Below, in pieces: positions 7,577 through 15,118 of a stretch of 64,000 nucleotides of DNA. Each line of letters begins with the position of its first letter. Positions within the stretch are counted from its first letter, which is position 1. Under the pieces are notes generated by a model, which saw only the letters and a list, made by a program, of their open reading frames with translations, made no database searches and was not told the DNA's origin. Origin of the DNA: Tabrizicola_A aquatica (GTDB lineage Bacteria > Pseudomonadota > Alphaproteobacteria > Rhodobacterales > Rhodobacteraceae); NCBI GenBank assembly GCA_965194375.1, contig OZ239428.1; one strand, written 5' to 3'. The position numbers and the translations under genes were made by a program.

Positions 7577-7795
7577 ATGAACATTTCCAGCGAGATGAAC
7601 TTTGAGGAGATGCTTCGGGTGAAACTCGAGGTCTTGAAGCGCGAGCATCGCGATCTGGATGAGGCGATTTCAGCGCTGGAACTGTCGGGTCGGCCCGATC
7701 AGTTGACGCTGCGGCGGCTGAAGAAGCAAAAGCTGTCGCTGAAAGATCAGATCGTGAAGTTCGAAGATCAGTTGATCCCCGATATCATCGCCTGA
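7577..7795 (+). CDS. YdcH family protein (DUF465)
   Basis: A 72-residue, highly charged, all-helical protein of the DUF465/YdcH family. Its signatures are LKREHRDLDEAISAL and the closing LRRLKKQKLSLKDQIVKFE; the heptad-like spacing suggests a short coiled coil. Function is unknown in the family. It is transcribed divergently from hsp20, with 226 bp between the start codons. The next gene, purE, is on the same strand about 200 bp later, so an operon is not obvious. Confidence 0.85.
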   Translation: MNISSEMNFEEMLRVKLEVLKREHRDLDEAISALELSGRPDQLTLRRLKKQKLSLKDQIVKFEDQLIPDIIA

Positions 7796-8001
7796 GTGGT
7801 TTGGGCGGGGTGATGGTCTGACGCCCGATCTGCGGCGGCAAGTCTCTGAAACTGCAAGAAAAGGCTGTCTGGTATCCGTCGGATTTGCGTCTGGCCTGCG
7901 TCTGGCATCCGTCCCGACATTTGGCCCGCCCTTCGGCCAGCGCCTTGCCCCCTGCCCCGCCCCAGTATATTGCCGCCCTATCACCGGATGGAGGCGCGCG
8001 C

Positions 8002-8484
8002 ATGGCTGTCGATGTGGGGATCATCATGGGAAGCCAGTCCGACTGGCCGACGATGAAAGAGGCCGCGCTGATCTTGGATCAGTTGGGCATTTCTTATGAG
8101 ACCAAGATCGTCTCGGCCCATCGCACGCCGGATCGGCTCTGGGACTACGGCAAGGGTGCCGCTGGCCGGATCAAGGTTATCATCGCAGGCGCGGGCGGGG
8201 CGGCGCATTTGCCGGGCATGATGGCGTCAAAGACCCGCGTGCCGGTGATTGGGGTGCCGGTGCAGACCAAGGCGCTGTCGGGCGTGGACAGCCTGTATTC
8301 GATTTTGCAGATGCCCAAGGGCTATCCGGTCGCCACCATGGCGATTGGGGCGGCGGGGGCGGCCAATGCCGGGTTGATGGCGGCGGGGATTTTGGCGATT
8401 TCTGACCCGGCGCTGGCGGCGCGGCTGGACGCGTGGCGCGCGGCTTTGTCAGACTCGATCCCGGATGAGCCGAAGGATGAGTGA
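8002..8484 (+). CDS. purE: 5-(carboxyamino)imidazole ribonucleotide mutase
   Basis: A 160-residue class I PurE, which converts N5-CAIR to CAIR in purine synthesis. The GSQSDWPTM loop (about 10-18), SAHRTPDR and GAGGAAHLPGM that form the active site of the octamer are present. The ATG at 8002 is preceded by GGAGG and gives the standard length. purK begins 2 bp after the TGA, so the two sequential enzymes are made from one transcript. Confidence 0.97.
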   Translation: MAVDVGIIMGSQSDWPTMKEAALILDQLGISYETKIVSAHRTPDRLWDYGKGAAGRIKVIIAGAGGAAHLPGMMASKTRVPVIGVPVQTKALSGVDSLYSILQMPKGYPVATMAIGAAGAANAGLMAAGILAISDPALAARLDAWRAALSDSIPDEPKDE

Positions 8485-8485
8485 G

Positions 8486-9550
8486 ATGTTGAAACCGGGC
8501 GCGACCATCGGAATTCTGGGCGGCGGGCAGTTGGGCCGCATGCTGTCGGTTGCGGCCAGCCGTTTGGGATACAAGACCCATATCTATGAGCCCGCGGCCA
8601 ACCCACCCGCTGCGGATGTGGCTCATGCCTGCACCACGGCGAGCTATGACGATCATGCGGCCCTTGCCGCCTTTGCGGCCTCGGTCGATGTCATCACCTA
8701 TGAGTTTGAGAACGTCCCGACGGCTGCGCTGGATTTGTTGGAGGCGGCCAAGCCCATTCGCCCGAACCGCCGCGCCTTGGCGATTTCGCAAGAGCGGATT
8801 GCGGAGAAGGATTTTCTGACCGGACTTGGCCTGACCTGCGCGCCCTATCGGGCGGTGAATTCGCTGACCGATCTGGAGGCGGCGATTGCCGAGATCGGGA
8901 CGCCTGCAATCTTGAAAACCACCCGGCTGGGATACGATGGCAAGGGGCAGGCGCGGATCATGTCTGCCGCCGATGCGCCGGGCGCCTTGGCCGCGATGCA
9001 GGGTGCGCCTTCGGTGCTGGAGGGGTTTGTGACCTTCAGCCATGAGGTGTCGGTGATTGCGGCGCGGGGGCTGGATGGGTCGGTCGCGGCCTATGATCCG
9101 GGCGAGAATGTCCACAAGGACGGGATCTTGGCGACCACCACCATTCCGGCGCGGCTGTCGCCCGGCCAGCGGTCGGATGCGGTCTTGATCGCGGCGCGCA
9201 TCCTGAATGCGCTGGATTATGTCGGTGTCATGGGGGTGGAGTTGTTTGTCACCCCGCAGGGCCTTTTGGTGAATGAGATTGCGCCGCGGGTGCATAACTC
9301 GGGTCACTGGACGCAGAACGGCTGCGCGGTGGATCAGTTTGAGCAGCATATCCGAGCGGTGGTGGGCCTGCCTTTGGGCGATGGGGCGCGGCATTCGGAT
9401 GTGGTGATGGAAAACCTGATTGGCGATGATATCGACAAGGTTCCGGCCATTTTGAAAGAGCGTCATGCGGCGCTGCATCTCTATGGCAAGGCCGAGGCGC
9501 GGCCGGGCCGTAAGATGGGTCATGTGAACCGGGTGCAGGTCAAGGGCTGA
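8486..9550 (+). CDS. purK: 5-(carboxyamino)imidazole ribonucleotide synthase
   Basis: A 354-residue ATP-grasp enzyme that carboxylates AIR with bicarbonate and ATP to give N5-CAIR, the substrate of PurE. Recognisable parts are the N-terminal GGGQLGRMLSVAA (about 12-24), TYEFENVP, the ATP-grasp loop TRLGYDGKGQ, and NEIAPRVHNSGHWT near the metal site. The ATG at 8486 has AAGGA (8473-8477) at an ideal distance; an alternative ATG at 8477 would add three residues. It is translationally close to purE. Confidence 0.96.
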   Translation: MLKPGATIGILGGGQLGRMLSVAASRLGYKTHIYEPAANPPAADVAHACTTASYDDHAALAAFAASVDVITYEFENVPTAALDLLEAAKPIRPNRRALAISQERIAEKDFLTGLGLTCAPYRAVNSLTDLEAAIAEIGTPAILKTTRLGYDGKGQARIMSAADAPGALAAMQGAPSVLEGFVTFSHEVSVIAARGLDGSVAAYDPGENVHKDGILATTTIPARLSPGQRSDAVLIAARILNALDYVGVMGVELFVTPQGLLVNEIAPRVHNSGHWTQNGCAVDQFEQHIRAVVGLPLGDGARHSDVVMENLIGDDIDKVPAILKERHAALHLYGKAEARPGRKMGHVNRVQVKG

Positions 9551-9614
9551 GGGTTTGCGGGGGCGGCTCATCGTCGCCTTCGGCGCTCTTCGCGGGGGAC
9601 CGCAAGGCGCGGGT

Positions 9615-10322
9615 CTAGCGTTTCAGCGAGGACACCAGCCGCATCACGGCGGCGGGCATGGTCAGGCCCTCTTCAAACTGGCCTTCGCGCAGGAAGGCCA
9701 GCACTTGCGAGATGACCAAGGGGTTGTTCATGAGGAAGGTATGGCTCACGGGCATCGTGAGATGCGCGGCCCCTTCCAGCCGGGTTGAGGCGACCGAGAC
9801 CTTGCCGTCATTCGGCCCCGGAATAAGCCCGCCCATGAAGGGGTTGAGCGGGACGGACCCGGCGATCACCCCCACCTCATATTCGGGCAGGCCAAGGCGG
9901 TTGGGATAAGAGCCCGGCCCGGTGCCAAGCTCCATTCCGGCCGGGCCCATCAGCCATTGAAAGGCGCCAAGGTCGCTGAAGCGGTCCACGAGTTCTGAGC
10001 CGCCATTGGGGGGCGCCAGCATCACCATCCGCCCCATCAGCGCCGGGCGATTTTCGGCAAGCCAAGCTCGGGCCAGAATTCCGCCCAAGGAGTGGGTGAC
10101 GAAATGCACGCGACGCGCGCCACAGGCCGCGACCCGGCGGCCGATGCCTGCGACAAGGTCAGCCATGGGGGCGCGGGTCGAGGCGTAGCCGTGGTTCATC
10201 ACCCCGTAGCCGGCCTGCATCAGCGCCTCTTGCATCACCCGCAAGGACCGGGGCGTGCGGCTGAGGCCGTGCAGCAGGATCACCACCTCATCGCCTGCGC
10301 CGGGCTTTGCAAAGATCTTCAT
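9615..10322 (-). CDS. Alpha/beta hydrolase, lipase-like
   Basis: A 235-residue cytoplasmic alpha/beta-hydrolase. It opens with the oxyanion-hole motif VVILLHGLSRTPRS, and Ser78 in VTHSLGGILAR is the likely nucleophile. LAPPNGGSELVD and PNDGKVSVAS resemble triacylglycerol lipase/PGAP1-like (DUF676-type) enzymes, and His in MPVSHTFLMN probably completes the triad. The ATG at 10322 has AAGGAA 8 bases upstream; the longer open frame runs antisense into the Nudix gene and is not homologous. It has no signal peptide. The substrate is unknown. Confidence 0.85.
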   Translation of the reverse strand: MKIFAKPGAGDEVVILLHGLSRTPRSLRVMQEALMQAGYGVMNHGYASTRAPMADLVAGIGRRVAACGARRVHFVTHSLGGILARAWLAENRPALMGRMVMLAPPNGGSELVDRFSDLGAFQWLMGPAGMELGTGPGSYPNRLGLPEYEVGVIAGSVPLNPFMGGLIPGPNDGKVSVASTRLEGAAHLTMPVSHTFLMNNPLVISQVLAFLREGQFEEGLTMPAAVMRLVSSLKR

Positions 10323-10409
10323 GGCGAGAATTCCTTTTCCCCAGCCTACGCCTTGCGGGGTCGGCTTGAAAGGGTGGACATCGCCCGGCCAGCCCGTAAA
10401 GTCGGGCGC

Positions 10410-10862
10410 ATGGCCACCCGCACCCCCCGACTTGCCGCCCGCGCGTTGATCTTGCATCAGGATCGGCTGCTTTTGGTCAACGCCTTTCCGGGGGGTAAGT
10501 CGGATTTGTGGTGCGCGCCGGGGGGCGGGGTGGAGAGCGGATCGTCGCTGCCCGACAATCTGGCGCGTGAGGTGCATGAAGAATGCGGGTTGCGGATTGC
10601 GGTGGGGGCGCCTGCGCTGGTGAACGAGTTTCACGACCCGCGCAGCGGCTTTCATCAGGTGGATCTGTTCTTTCGCTGCACGATCCTGTCGGGCACGCTG
10701 GATGCCGCCTGGCGCGACCCTGAGGGGGTGGTGACCGAGCGGCGGTTCTTTGCCCGCGCGGATCTCGAGATGGGCCGCATCCGGTTCAAGCCGGACAGTT
10801 TGGCGGAGGTGGCTTGGGGGACGGGCTGTCATTATGACCCGTTGGAGCCCTTGGTGCTATGA
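10410..10862 (+). CDS. NUDIX hydrolase
   Basis: A 150-residue single Nudix domain. The Nudix helix is present as REVHEECGL preceded by SLPDNLA, and the upstream glycines are there (GGGVESG), but the conserved first glutamate of GX5EX7REUXEEXGU is replaced by Ser. The metal-binding EE pair is intact, so activity on a nucleoside-diphosphate-linked substrate is still likely. The substrate cannot be told. It is divergent from the lipase-like gene, and its stop overlaps the ATG of the Gre-factor gene. Confidence 0.88.
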   Translation: MATRTPRLAARALILHQDRLLLVNAFPGGKSDLWCAPGGGVESGSSLPDNLAREVHEECGLRIAVGAPALVNEFHDPRSGFHQVDLFFRCTILSGTLDAAWRDPEGVVTERRFFARADLEMGRIRFKPDSLAEVAWGTGCHYDPLEPLVL

Positions 10863-11362
10863 GCCGGGCCTTTGTGAAAGAGGGCATGGGCGAGTTGGAG
10901 CCGTTGCCCGATCTGCCGATATCGGCGCATCCGAATTATGTGACGCCGCGGGGGCTTGCGGCGTTGCGCGCGCGGCTTTTGGCGCGGCAGGGCGATTTGG
11001 CGGTGTTGCGCGGGCGGGCCGAGCGGTTGGACAAGCTGCCCGAGGCGGCGGCGGAGCGCGACATTCGCTATCTTGAGGCGCGGCTGCGGTCGGCGATTGT
11101 GGTGGACCCGGGCGCGCAGGACTGTGCGGAGGTGCGGTTTGGCTTGCGGGTGACGGTGGTGGATGAGGGCGGGGTCCGGTCGGCCTATGAGATCACCGGC
11201 GAGGATGAGGCCGAGGCCGCCCTTGGCCGGATTGCCCCCCAGTCGCCGCTGGCGCGGGCTTTGATGGGGGCCATCGTGGGGGATGAGGTGATGTGGCACA
11301 AGCCAGCGGGGGCGGTGGCCTTGGAGATCGTGGAGATTGCATATGCTGATCCGCGCGCTTGA
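10859..11362 (+). CDS. GreA/GreB family transcript-cleavage factor homologue
   Basis: A 167-residue protein with the Gre layout: an N-terminal antiparallel coiled-coil region rich in Arg and Ala (LAALRARLLARQ to EARLRSA, about 34-78) and a C-terminal FKBP-like domain with YEITGEDEAEAALGRIAPQSPLARALMGAIVGDEV, the standard Gre signature. Gre factors rescue backtracked RNA polymerase by stimulating cleavage. It opens with FVKE and is more GreB-like. The start overlaps the Nudix stop (ATGA), and its 3' end overlaps the GNAT gene by 20 bp. The exact paralogue is uncertain. Confidence 0.85.
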   Translation: MSRAFVKEGMGELEPLPDLPISAHPNYVTPRGLAALRARLLARQGDLAVLRGRAERLDKLPEAAAERDIRYLEARLRSAIVVDPGAQDCAEVRFGLRVTVVDEGGVRSAYEITGEDEAEAALGRIAPQSPLARALMGAIVGDEVMWHKPAGAVALEIVEIAYADPRA

Positions 11363-11828
11363 TCCTATCGCTGATCTGGATGCGGTGGAGGGGCTTTACA
11401 CCCGCGCCGCCGATTACTGGATTTTGGCGGATCGCCGCGCGCCGGACCGTCAGAAGGCGTGCGACTTTTTCACCGACACGCCGCCCGGCTGTGACCCCAT
11501 GCTGTCGCATCGGTTGGGGATGTTTGTGGAGGGCGGCCTGATGGGGGTGGCGGAACTGTCGTTCGGCTTTCCGGCCCCGGGGGACGCCTATCTGGGCCTG
11601 CAGATCCTTGCGCCCGAGGCGCGGGGGCGCGGACTTGGCCGGGGTCTTTTGGCCGAGGTGGAGGCGCGCGCGCGTGCGGCGGGGGCTGGGGTGCTGTATC
11701 TGGCGGTTTTGGCGGAGAACCCGCGGGGCTGGGCGTTTTGGGCGCGGGAGGGGTTTCGGGACACCGGGCTCAGCCGTCACGATGACGAGACCGGCCATGT
11801 GCTGCACCGGCTGAGCAAGGGTCTGTAA
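11343..11828 (+). CDS. GNAT family N-acetyltransferase
   Basis: A 161-residue GNAT. The acetyl-CoA-binding motif A is clear (LQILAPEARGRGLGRGLLAEVEARA), followed by ENPRGWAFWAREGFRDTG, the usual motif B. The ATG at 11343 has GGAG 7 bases upstream; a TTG two codons earlier is less likely. It overlaps the end of the Gre-factor gene by 20 bp, so Nudix, Gre and GNAT probably form one transcript. The acceptor substrate is not evident. Confidence 0.87.
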   Translation: MLIRALDPIADLDAVEGLYTRAADYWILADRRAPDRQKACDFFTDTPPGCDPMLSHRLGMFVEGGLMGVAELSFGFPAPGDAYLGLQILAPEARGRGLGRGLLAEVEARARAAGAGVLYLAVLAENPRGWAFWAREGFRDTGLSRHDDETGHVLHRLSKGL

Positions 11829-11857
11829 CCCGCGCGCGGGCGGCGCCGGGGGGTTTT

Positions 11858-11880
11858 GAGTATTTATGCCAAGATGAAAC
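11858..11880 (-). repeat. Copy 1 of the dispersed intergenic motif TTTCATCTTGG-N3-AAATACTC
   Basis: The minus strand reads TTTCATCTTGGC then ATAAATACTC. It lies between the convergent GNAT genes. Other copies are at 40058, 52894 and 54999. Confidence 0.75.
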
Positions 11881-11886
11881 GGCGGA

Positions 11887-12375
11887 TCAGAGGCCCTGAA
11901 AAGCGGCGGGATAGATCAGGGGCGCTTCGGGGCTGTCGTCGCCGGGGCGGGCGATGAGGGTGTGGTCTGTCCCATAGGGGGAGGCTAGCCGCGCCGCGCG
12001 GGGGTGGGAAAAGCCGCAGCGGGTGTAGAAGCTGGGTTTGCCGAGCACCACGAGGGTTTGGCCCTTGATCGCCGCGAGTTTTGCGACCCCGGTTACGAAC
12101 CGGGTGCCCCAGCGCTGGCCTTGCCAGTCGGGGGCGATGGCCACGGGGGCGAGCGCCAGCCAGCCTTCGGGCGCTGTGAGGCGGGAGAGGGCGAGGTATC
12201 CGGCGAGCCCTGTGCCCCAAGGCAGGACCATTTCCAGCTCTATCTGCCCTGCGGCGCGCAGGGCGCGGACCAAGGCGGCCTCGGCCGGGCCAGGAAAGGC
12301 GTCTTTGAGAAGCGCTTCGGCCATTTCTTCTTCGCCAGCGCGCAAGGGGCGCATGAAATCGGGGCCTGCGGGCAT
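11887..12375 (-). CDS. GNAT family N-acetyltransferase, YhbS-like
   Basis: A 162-residue acetyltransferase of the YhbS group (COG3153). It shows APVAIAPDWQGQRWGTRFV as the acetyl-CoA-binding motif, with the usual Gly-x-Gly altered to QRWG, and the typical VVLGKPSFYTRCGF near the C-terminus. The ATG at 12375 has AAGGA 8 bases upstream; MRPLRAG seven codons later is an alternative. It is convergent with the previous GNAT gene. The substrate is unknown. Confidence 0.85.
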   Translation of the reverse strand: MPAGPDFMRPLRAGEEEMAEALLKDAFPGPAEAALVRALRAAGQIELEMVLPWGTGLAGYLALSRLTAPEGWLALAPVAIAPDWQGQRWGTRFVTGVAKLAAIKGQTLVVLGKPSFYTRCGFSHPRAARLASPYGTDHTLIARPGDDSPEAPLIYPAAFQGL

Positions 12376-12406
12376 GGGGCGCGTCCTTTTCGATCTGGTC
12401 TTCGGA

Positions 12407-12811
12407 TCAGGTTTCTGGCGTGTCAGTGTCGGTCTCGCCGCGCGAGAGGCGACCTCGGGCATCTGCGGCCAGGGTTTGGAACTTGGCGCGGAACTCGGCG
12501 AGGCGGGCCTCGTCCAGCTCTTCAAGATCAAGGAGCGCGTTATGCGCACCTTGGGTGGCGCGGATCAATTCATCAAGCTTGAGCTGGATCGCCGCAGTAT
12601 CGCGGTTTTGGGTGTTCTGGATCAAGAACACCATCAGGAAGGTGATGATGGTGGTGCCAGTGTTGATGACGAGTTGCCAAGTGTCCGAAAAGCCAAAGAT
12701 CGGCCCGGTTAAAATCCAAGCGGCGATCACCGAAAGGGCGAGCAGAAAGGTGCTTTGATGACCGCACCAATGCGCGATTTTCTTGGCGATGCTGCCATAT
12801 GCGTCGGCCAT
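12407..12811 (-). CDS. Low-affinity iron permease family protein (small membrane protein)
   Basis: A 134-residue protein matching the low-affinity iron permease family: FLLALSVIAAWILTGPIFGFSDTWQLVINTG followed by TFLMVFLIQNTQNRDTAAIQLKLDELI, the family hallmark. Two membrane helices occur at about 23-40 and 48-66, and the C-terminal half is a charged cytoplasmic helix. The name comes from yeast Fet4; bacterial members are much shorter and their transport role is unproven. The start at 12811 gives the MADAYGSIAKKIAHW opening usual in relatives. It ends 31 bp before the YhbS-like gene starts on the same strand. Confidence 0.82.
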   Translation of the reverse strand: MADAYGSIAKKIAHWCGHQSTFLLALSVIAAWILTGPIFGFSDTWQLVINTGTTIITFLMVFLIQNTQNRDTAAIQLKLDELIRATQGAHNALLDLEELDEARLAEFRAKFQTLAADARGRLSRGETDTDTPET

Positions 12812-12841
12812 AATGCCTGTCCTAACATGGTGGTGCGAATG

Positions 12842-12872
12842 AAAAAGGGCGGCCACTAAGGGCCGCCCTTTT
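12842..12872 (-). terminator. Intrinsic terminator of groESL
   Basis: GGGCGGCC (12847-12854) and GGCCGCCC (12861-12868) form the stem. On the minus strand it ends in TTTTT, 25 bp after the groL stop. A plus-strand T-run makes it formally bidirectional. Confidence 0.85.
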
Positions 12873-12893
12873 CTTATCATGCCGGTGGGCAGA

Positions 12894-14540
12894 TTACATC
12901 ATGCCATCCATGCCGCCCATGCCGCCCATGCCGCCGCCAGCGCCGCCTGCGGCCTTGTCAGCCGGACGGTCTGCGATCATGCATTCGGTGGTGATCAGGA
13001 GCGAAGCCACCGAAGCGGCGTCTTCCAGAGCAGTGCGGGTCACTTTGGCCGGGTCGATGACGCCAAACTTGAACATGTCGCCATATTCTTCGGTCTGGGC
13101 GTTGAAGCCAAAGTTCTTGTCTTTCGACTCGCGGACTTTGCCAGCAACCACAGCCCCATCAACGCCCGCGTTCTGGGCGATCTGGCGCAGCGGTGCTTCG
13201 AGCGCGCGGCGAACGATGTTGATGCCGTTGGTCTGATCGGAGTTTGCCCCGGTCATGCCTTCCAGCACTTTGCCAGCCTGGATCAGAGCGACGCCGCCGC
13301 CGACCACGATGCCTTCTTGCACGGCGGCGCGGGTGGCGTTCAGCGCGTCATCAACGCGGTCCTTACGCTCTTTCACTTCGACTTCGGTCATGCCACCGAC
13401 GCGGATGACGGCAACGCCGCCCGCCAGCTTGGCCACACGCTCTTGCAGCTTTTCGCGGTCGTAGTCCGAGGTGGTTTCCTCGATCTGGGCGCGGATCTGG
13501 CCGACGCGGGCTTCGATCTCGGCCTTGACGCCAGCGCCATCAACGATGGTGGTGTTGTCTTTGGTGATCGAGACTTTCTTGGCGCGGCCCAGCATGTCGA
13601 TGGTCACCGATTCCAGCTTCATGCCGAGATCGTCGGAGATCACCTGACCACCGGTCAGGATCGCGATGTCCTGCAGCATGGCCTTGCGACGGTCGCCGAA
13701 GCCCGGTGCCTTGACGGCAGCGATCTTGAGGCCACCGCGCAGCTTGTTGACGACGAGCGTGGCCAGAGCCTCGCCTTCGACGTCTTCAGCGACGATGATC
13801 AGCGGGCGCTGCGACTGGATCACGGCTTCCAGCAAGGGAACCATCGGCTGCAGCGACGAGAGTTTCTTTTCGTGCAGCAGGATGTAGGCGTCTTCCAAGT
13901 CGGCAATCATCTTGTCGGCGTTGGTGACGAAGTAGGGCGAGAGGTACCCACGGTCGAACTGCATGCCTTCGACAACGGTGGTTTCGGTCTCAAGACCCTT
14001 GTTTTCTTCGACGGTGATCACACCTTCGTTGCCGACTTTCTGCATCGCGTCAGCGATCTGGCGGCCGATTTCGGCTTCGCCGTTGGCCGAGATGGTGCCG
14101 ACTTGCGCGACTTCAGCCGAGTCTTTGACCGGGCGCGAAGCTGCCTTGATGGCGGCCACGACTTTGGTGGTCGCCATGTCGATGCCGCGCTTGAGGTCCA
14201 TCGGGTTCATGCCCGCGGCCACGGCTTTCATGCCTTCTTTGACGATGGCTTGGGCCAGAACGGTGGCGGTGGTGGTGCCGTCACCCGCTTCGTCATTGGT
14301 GCGGGAAGCGACTTCCTTCACCATTTGTGCGCCCATGTTCTCGAACTTGTCAGCCAGTTCGATTTCTTTGGCGACGGTCACGCCGTCCTTGGTGATGCGC
14401 GGTGCGCCAAAGGACTTGTCGATCACCACGTTGCGGCCTTTGGGGCCGAGGGTAACCTTCACAGCGTCGGCAAGGATGTTGACGCCGCGCAGCATGCGGT
14501 CGCGGGCATCGGTGTCAAAACGTACTTCTTTCGCTCCCAT
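12894..14540 (-). CDS. groL: Chaperonin GroEL
   Basis: 548 residues, the standard length. The ATP-binding and hydrolysis loop GDGTTTATV contains Asp87, the opening AAKEVRF-type sequence is present as MGAKEVRFDTDARDRML, and the protein ends in the flexible Gly-Met tail (GGAGGGMGGMGGMDGMM). It forms the 14-mer that folds proteins together with the GroES lid. It is second in the groES-groL operon (76 bp gap), controlled by the CIRCE element and promoter upstream of groES, and ends at a strong terminator. Confidence 0.98.
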   Translation of the reverse strand: MGAKEVRFDTDARDRMLRGVNILADAVKVTLGPKGRNVVIDKSFGAPRITKDGVTVAKEIELADKFENMGAQMVKEVASRTNDEAGDGTTTATVLAQAIVKEGMKAVAAGMNPMDLKRGIDMATTKVVAAIKAASRPVKDSAEVAQVGTISANGEAEIGRQIADAMQKVGNEGVITVEENKGLETETTVVEGMQFDRGYLSPYFVTNADKMIADLEDAYILLHEKKLSSLQPMVPLLEAVIQSQRPLIIVAEDVEGEALATLVVNKLRGGLKIAAVKAPGFGDRRKAMLQDIAILTGGQVISDDLGMKLESVTIDMLGRAKKVSITKDNTTIVDGAGVKAEIEARVGQIRAQIEETTSDYDREKLQERVAKLAGGVAVIRVGGMTEVEVKERKDRVDDALNATRAAVQEGIVVGGGVALIQAGKVLEGMTGANSDQTNGINIVRRALEAPLRQIAQNAGVDGAVVAGKVRESKDKNFGFNAQTEEYGDMFKFGVIDPAKVTRTALEDAASVASLLITTECMIADRPADKAAGGAGGGMGGMGGMDGMM

Positions 14541-14616
14541 GGGGGAAACTCCTGTCTAAGATGTTGAAAAGGAAAGCGGTCCCGTAGGGTGCGCATTTAT
14601 TGCGCACCGCCGGTCC

Positions 14617-14904
14617 TTAGGAGATGATCCCGAGGATATCGCTTTCTTTCATGATCAGCAGATCTTCGCCGTCAAGTTTGACTTCAGTGCCCGACCATTT
14701 GCCGAACAAGATCTTGTCGCCAGCTTTGACCGACGGTGCGATCAGCTCGCCGCTGTCCTTGCGGGCGCCGGGGCCTGCCGAGACAACCATACCCTCTGCG
14801 GGCTTTTCTTTGGCGGAATCGGGGATGATCAGCCCGCCCTTGGTTTTATCTTCGCTTTCGATGCGACGGACCAAAACGCGGTCGTGAAGCGGTGTGAATG
14901 CCAT
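14617..14904 (-). CDS. groS: Co-chaperonin GroES
   Basis: A 95-residue Cpn10. It starts MAFTPLHDRVLVRRIESEDKT, contains the mobile loop KTKGGLIIPDSAKEKP that docks on GroEL and ends VKLDGEDLLIMKESDILGI. The ATG at 14904 follows GGGAG at the right distance; the 15 codons further upstream belong to the leader. CIRCE lies 38 bp upstream and a sigma-70-type promoter just beyond, so HrcA repression is expected (hrcA itself is not in this window). Confidence 0.98.
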   Translation of the reverse strand: MAFTPLHDRVLVRRIESEDKTKGGLIIPDSAKEKPAEGMVVSAGPGARKDSGELIAPSVKAGDKILFGKWSGTEVKLDGEDLLIMKESDILGIIS

Positions 14905-14942
14905 CTGGTAACACTCCCTTAGGTTTCCAGGTTTGATTGGGA

Positions 14943-14969
14943 TTAGCACTCAGCAAGGGTGAGTGCTAA
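14943..14969 (-). promoter_or_regulatory. CIRCE operator (HrcA site) of groESL
   Basis: A perfect TTAGCACTC-N9-GAGTGCTAA. It lies between the promoter and the groES start, where HrcA would block transcription at normal temperature. Confidence 0.97.
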
Positions 14970-14977
14970 CGAGGCTT

Positions 14978-15006
14978 GAGTTAGGCACTTGGAGGGCCAC
15001 TGTCAA
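14978..15006 (-). promoter_or_regulatory. Sigma-70-type promoter of groESL
   Basis: On the minus strand TTGACA is followed after 17 bases by TAACTC. The predicted start point is immediately upstream of CIRCE. Confidence 0.65.
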
Positions 15007-15118
15007 CGGCAGGGATGCGAAATTTTCTTGACGCCGGTGCCCGGCTTGGCCCTTGGCCGGTGGGGCGGGGCGTGCCAGTCTGTGGGGATTGGCGGTTTTC
15101 GATTTGAGTGAGCGATTG

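Noticed and set aside
12879..14567. A 562-codon open frame on the plus strand opposite groL
   Set aside because: It is a shadow of groL caused by strong GC bias at third codon positions; the composition (His/Asp/Gly-rich) is not protein-like and groL is certain.
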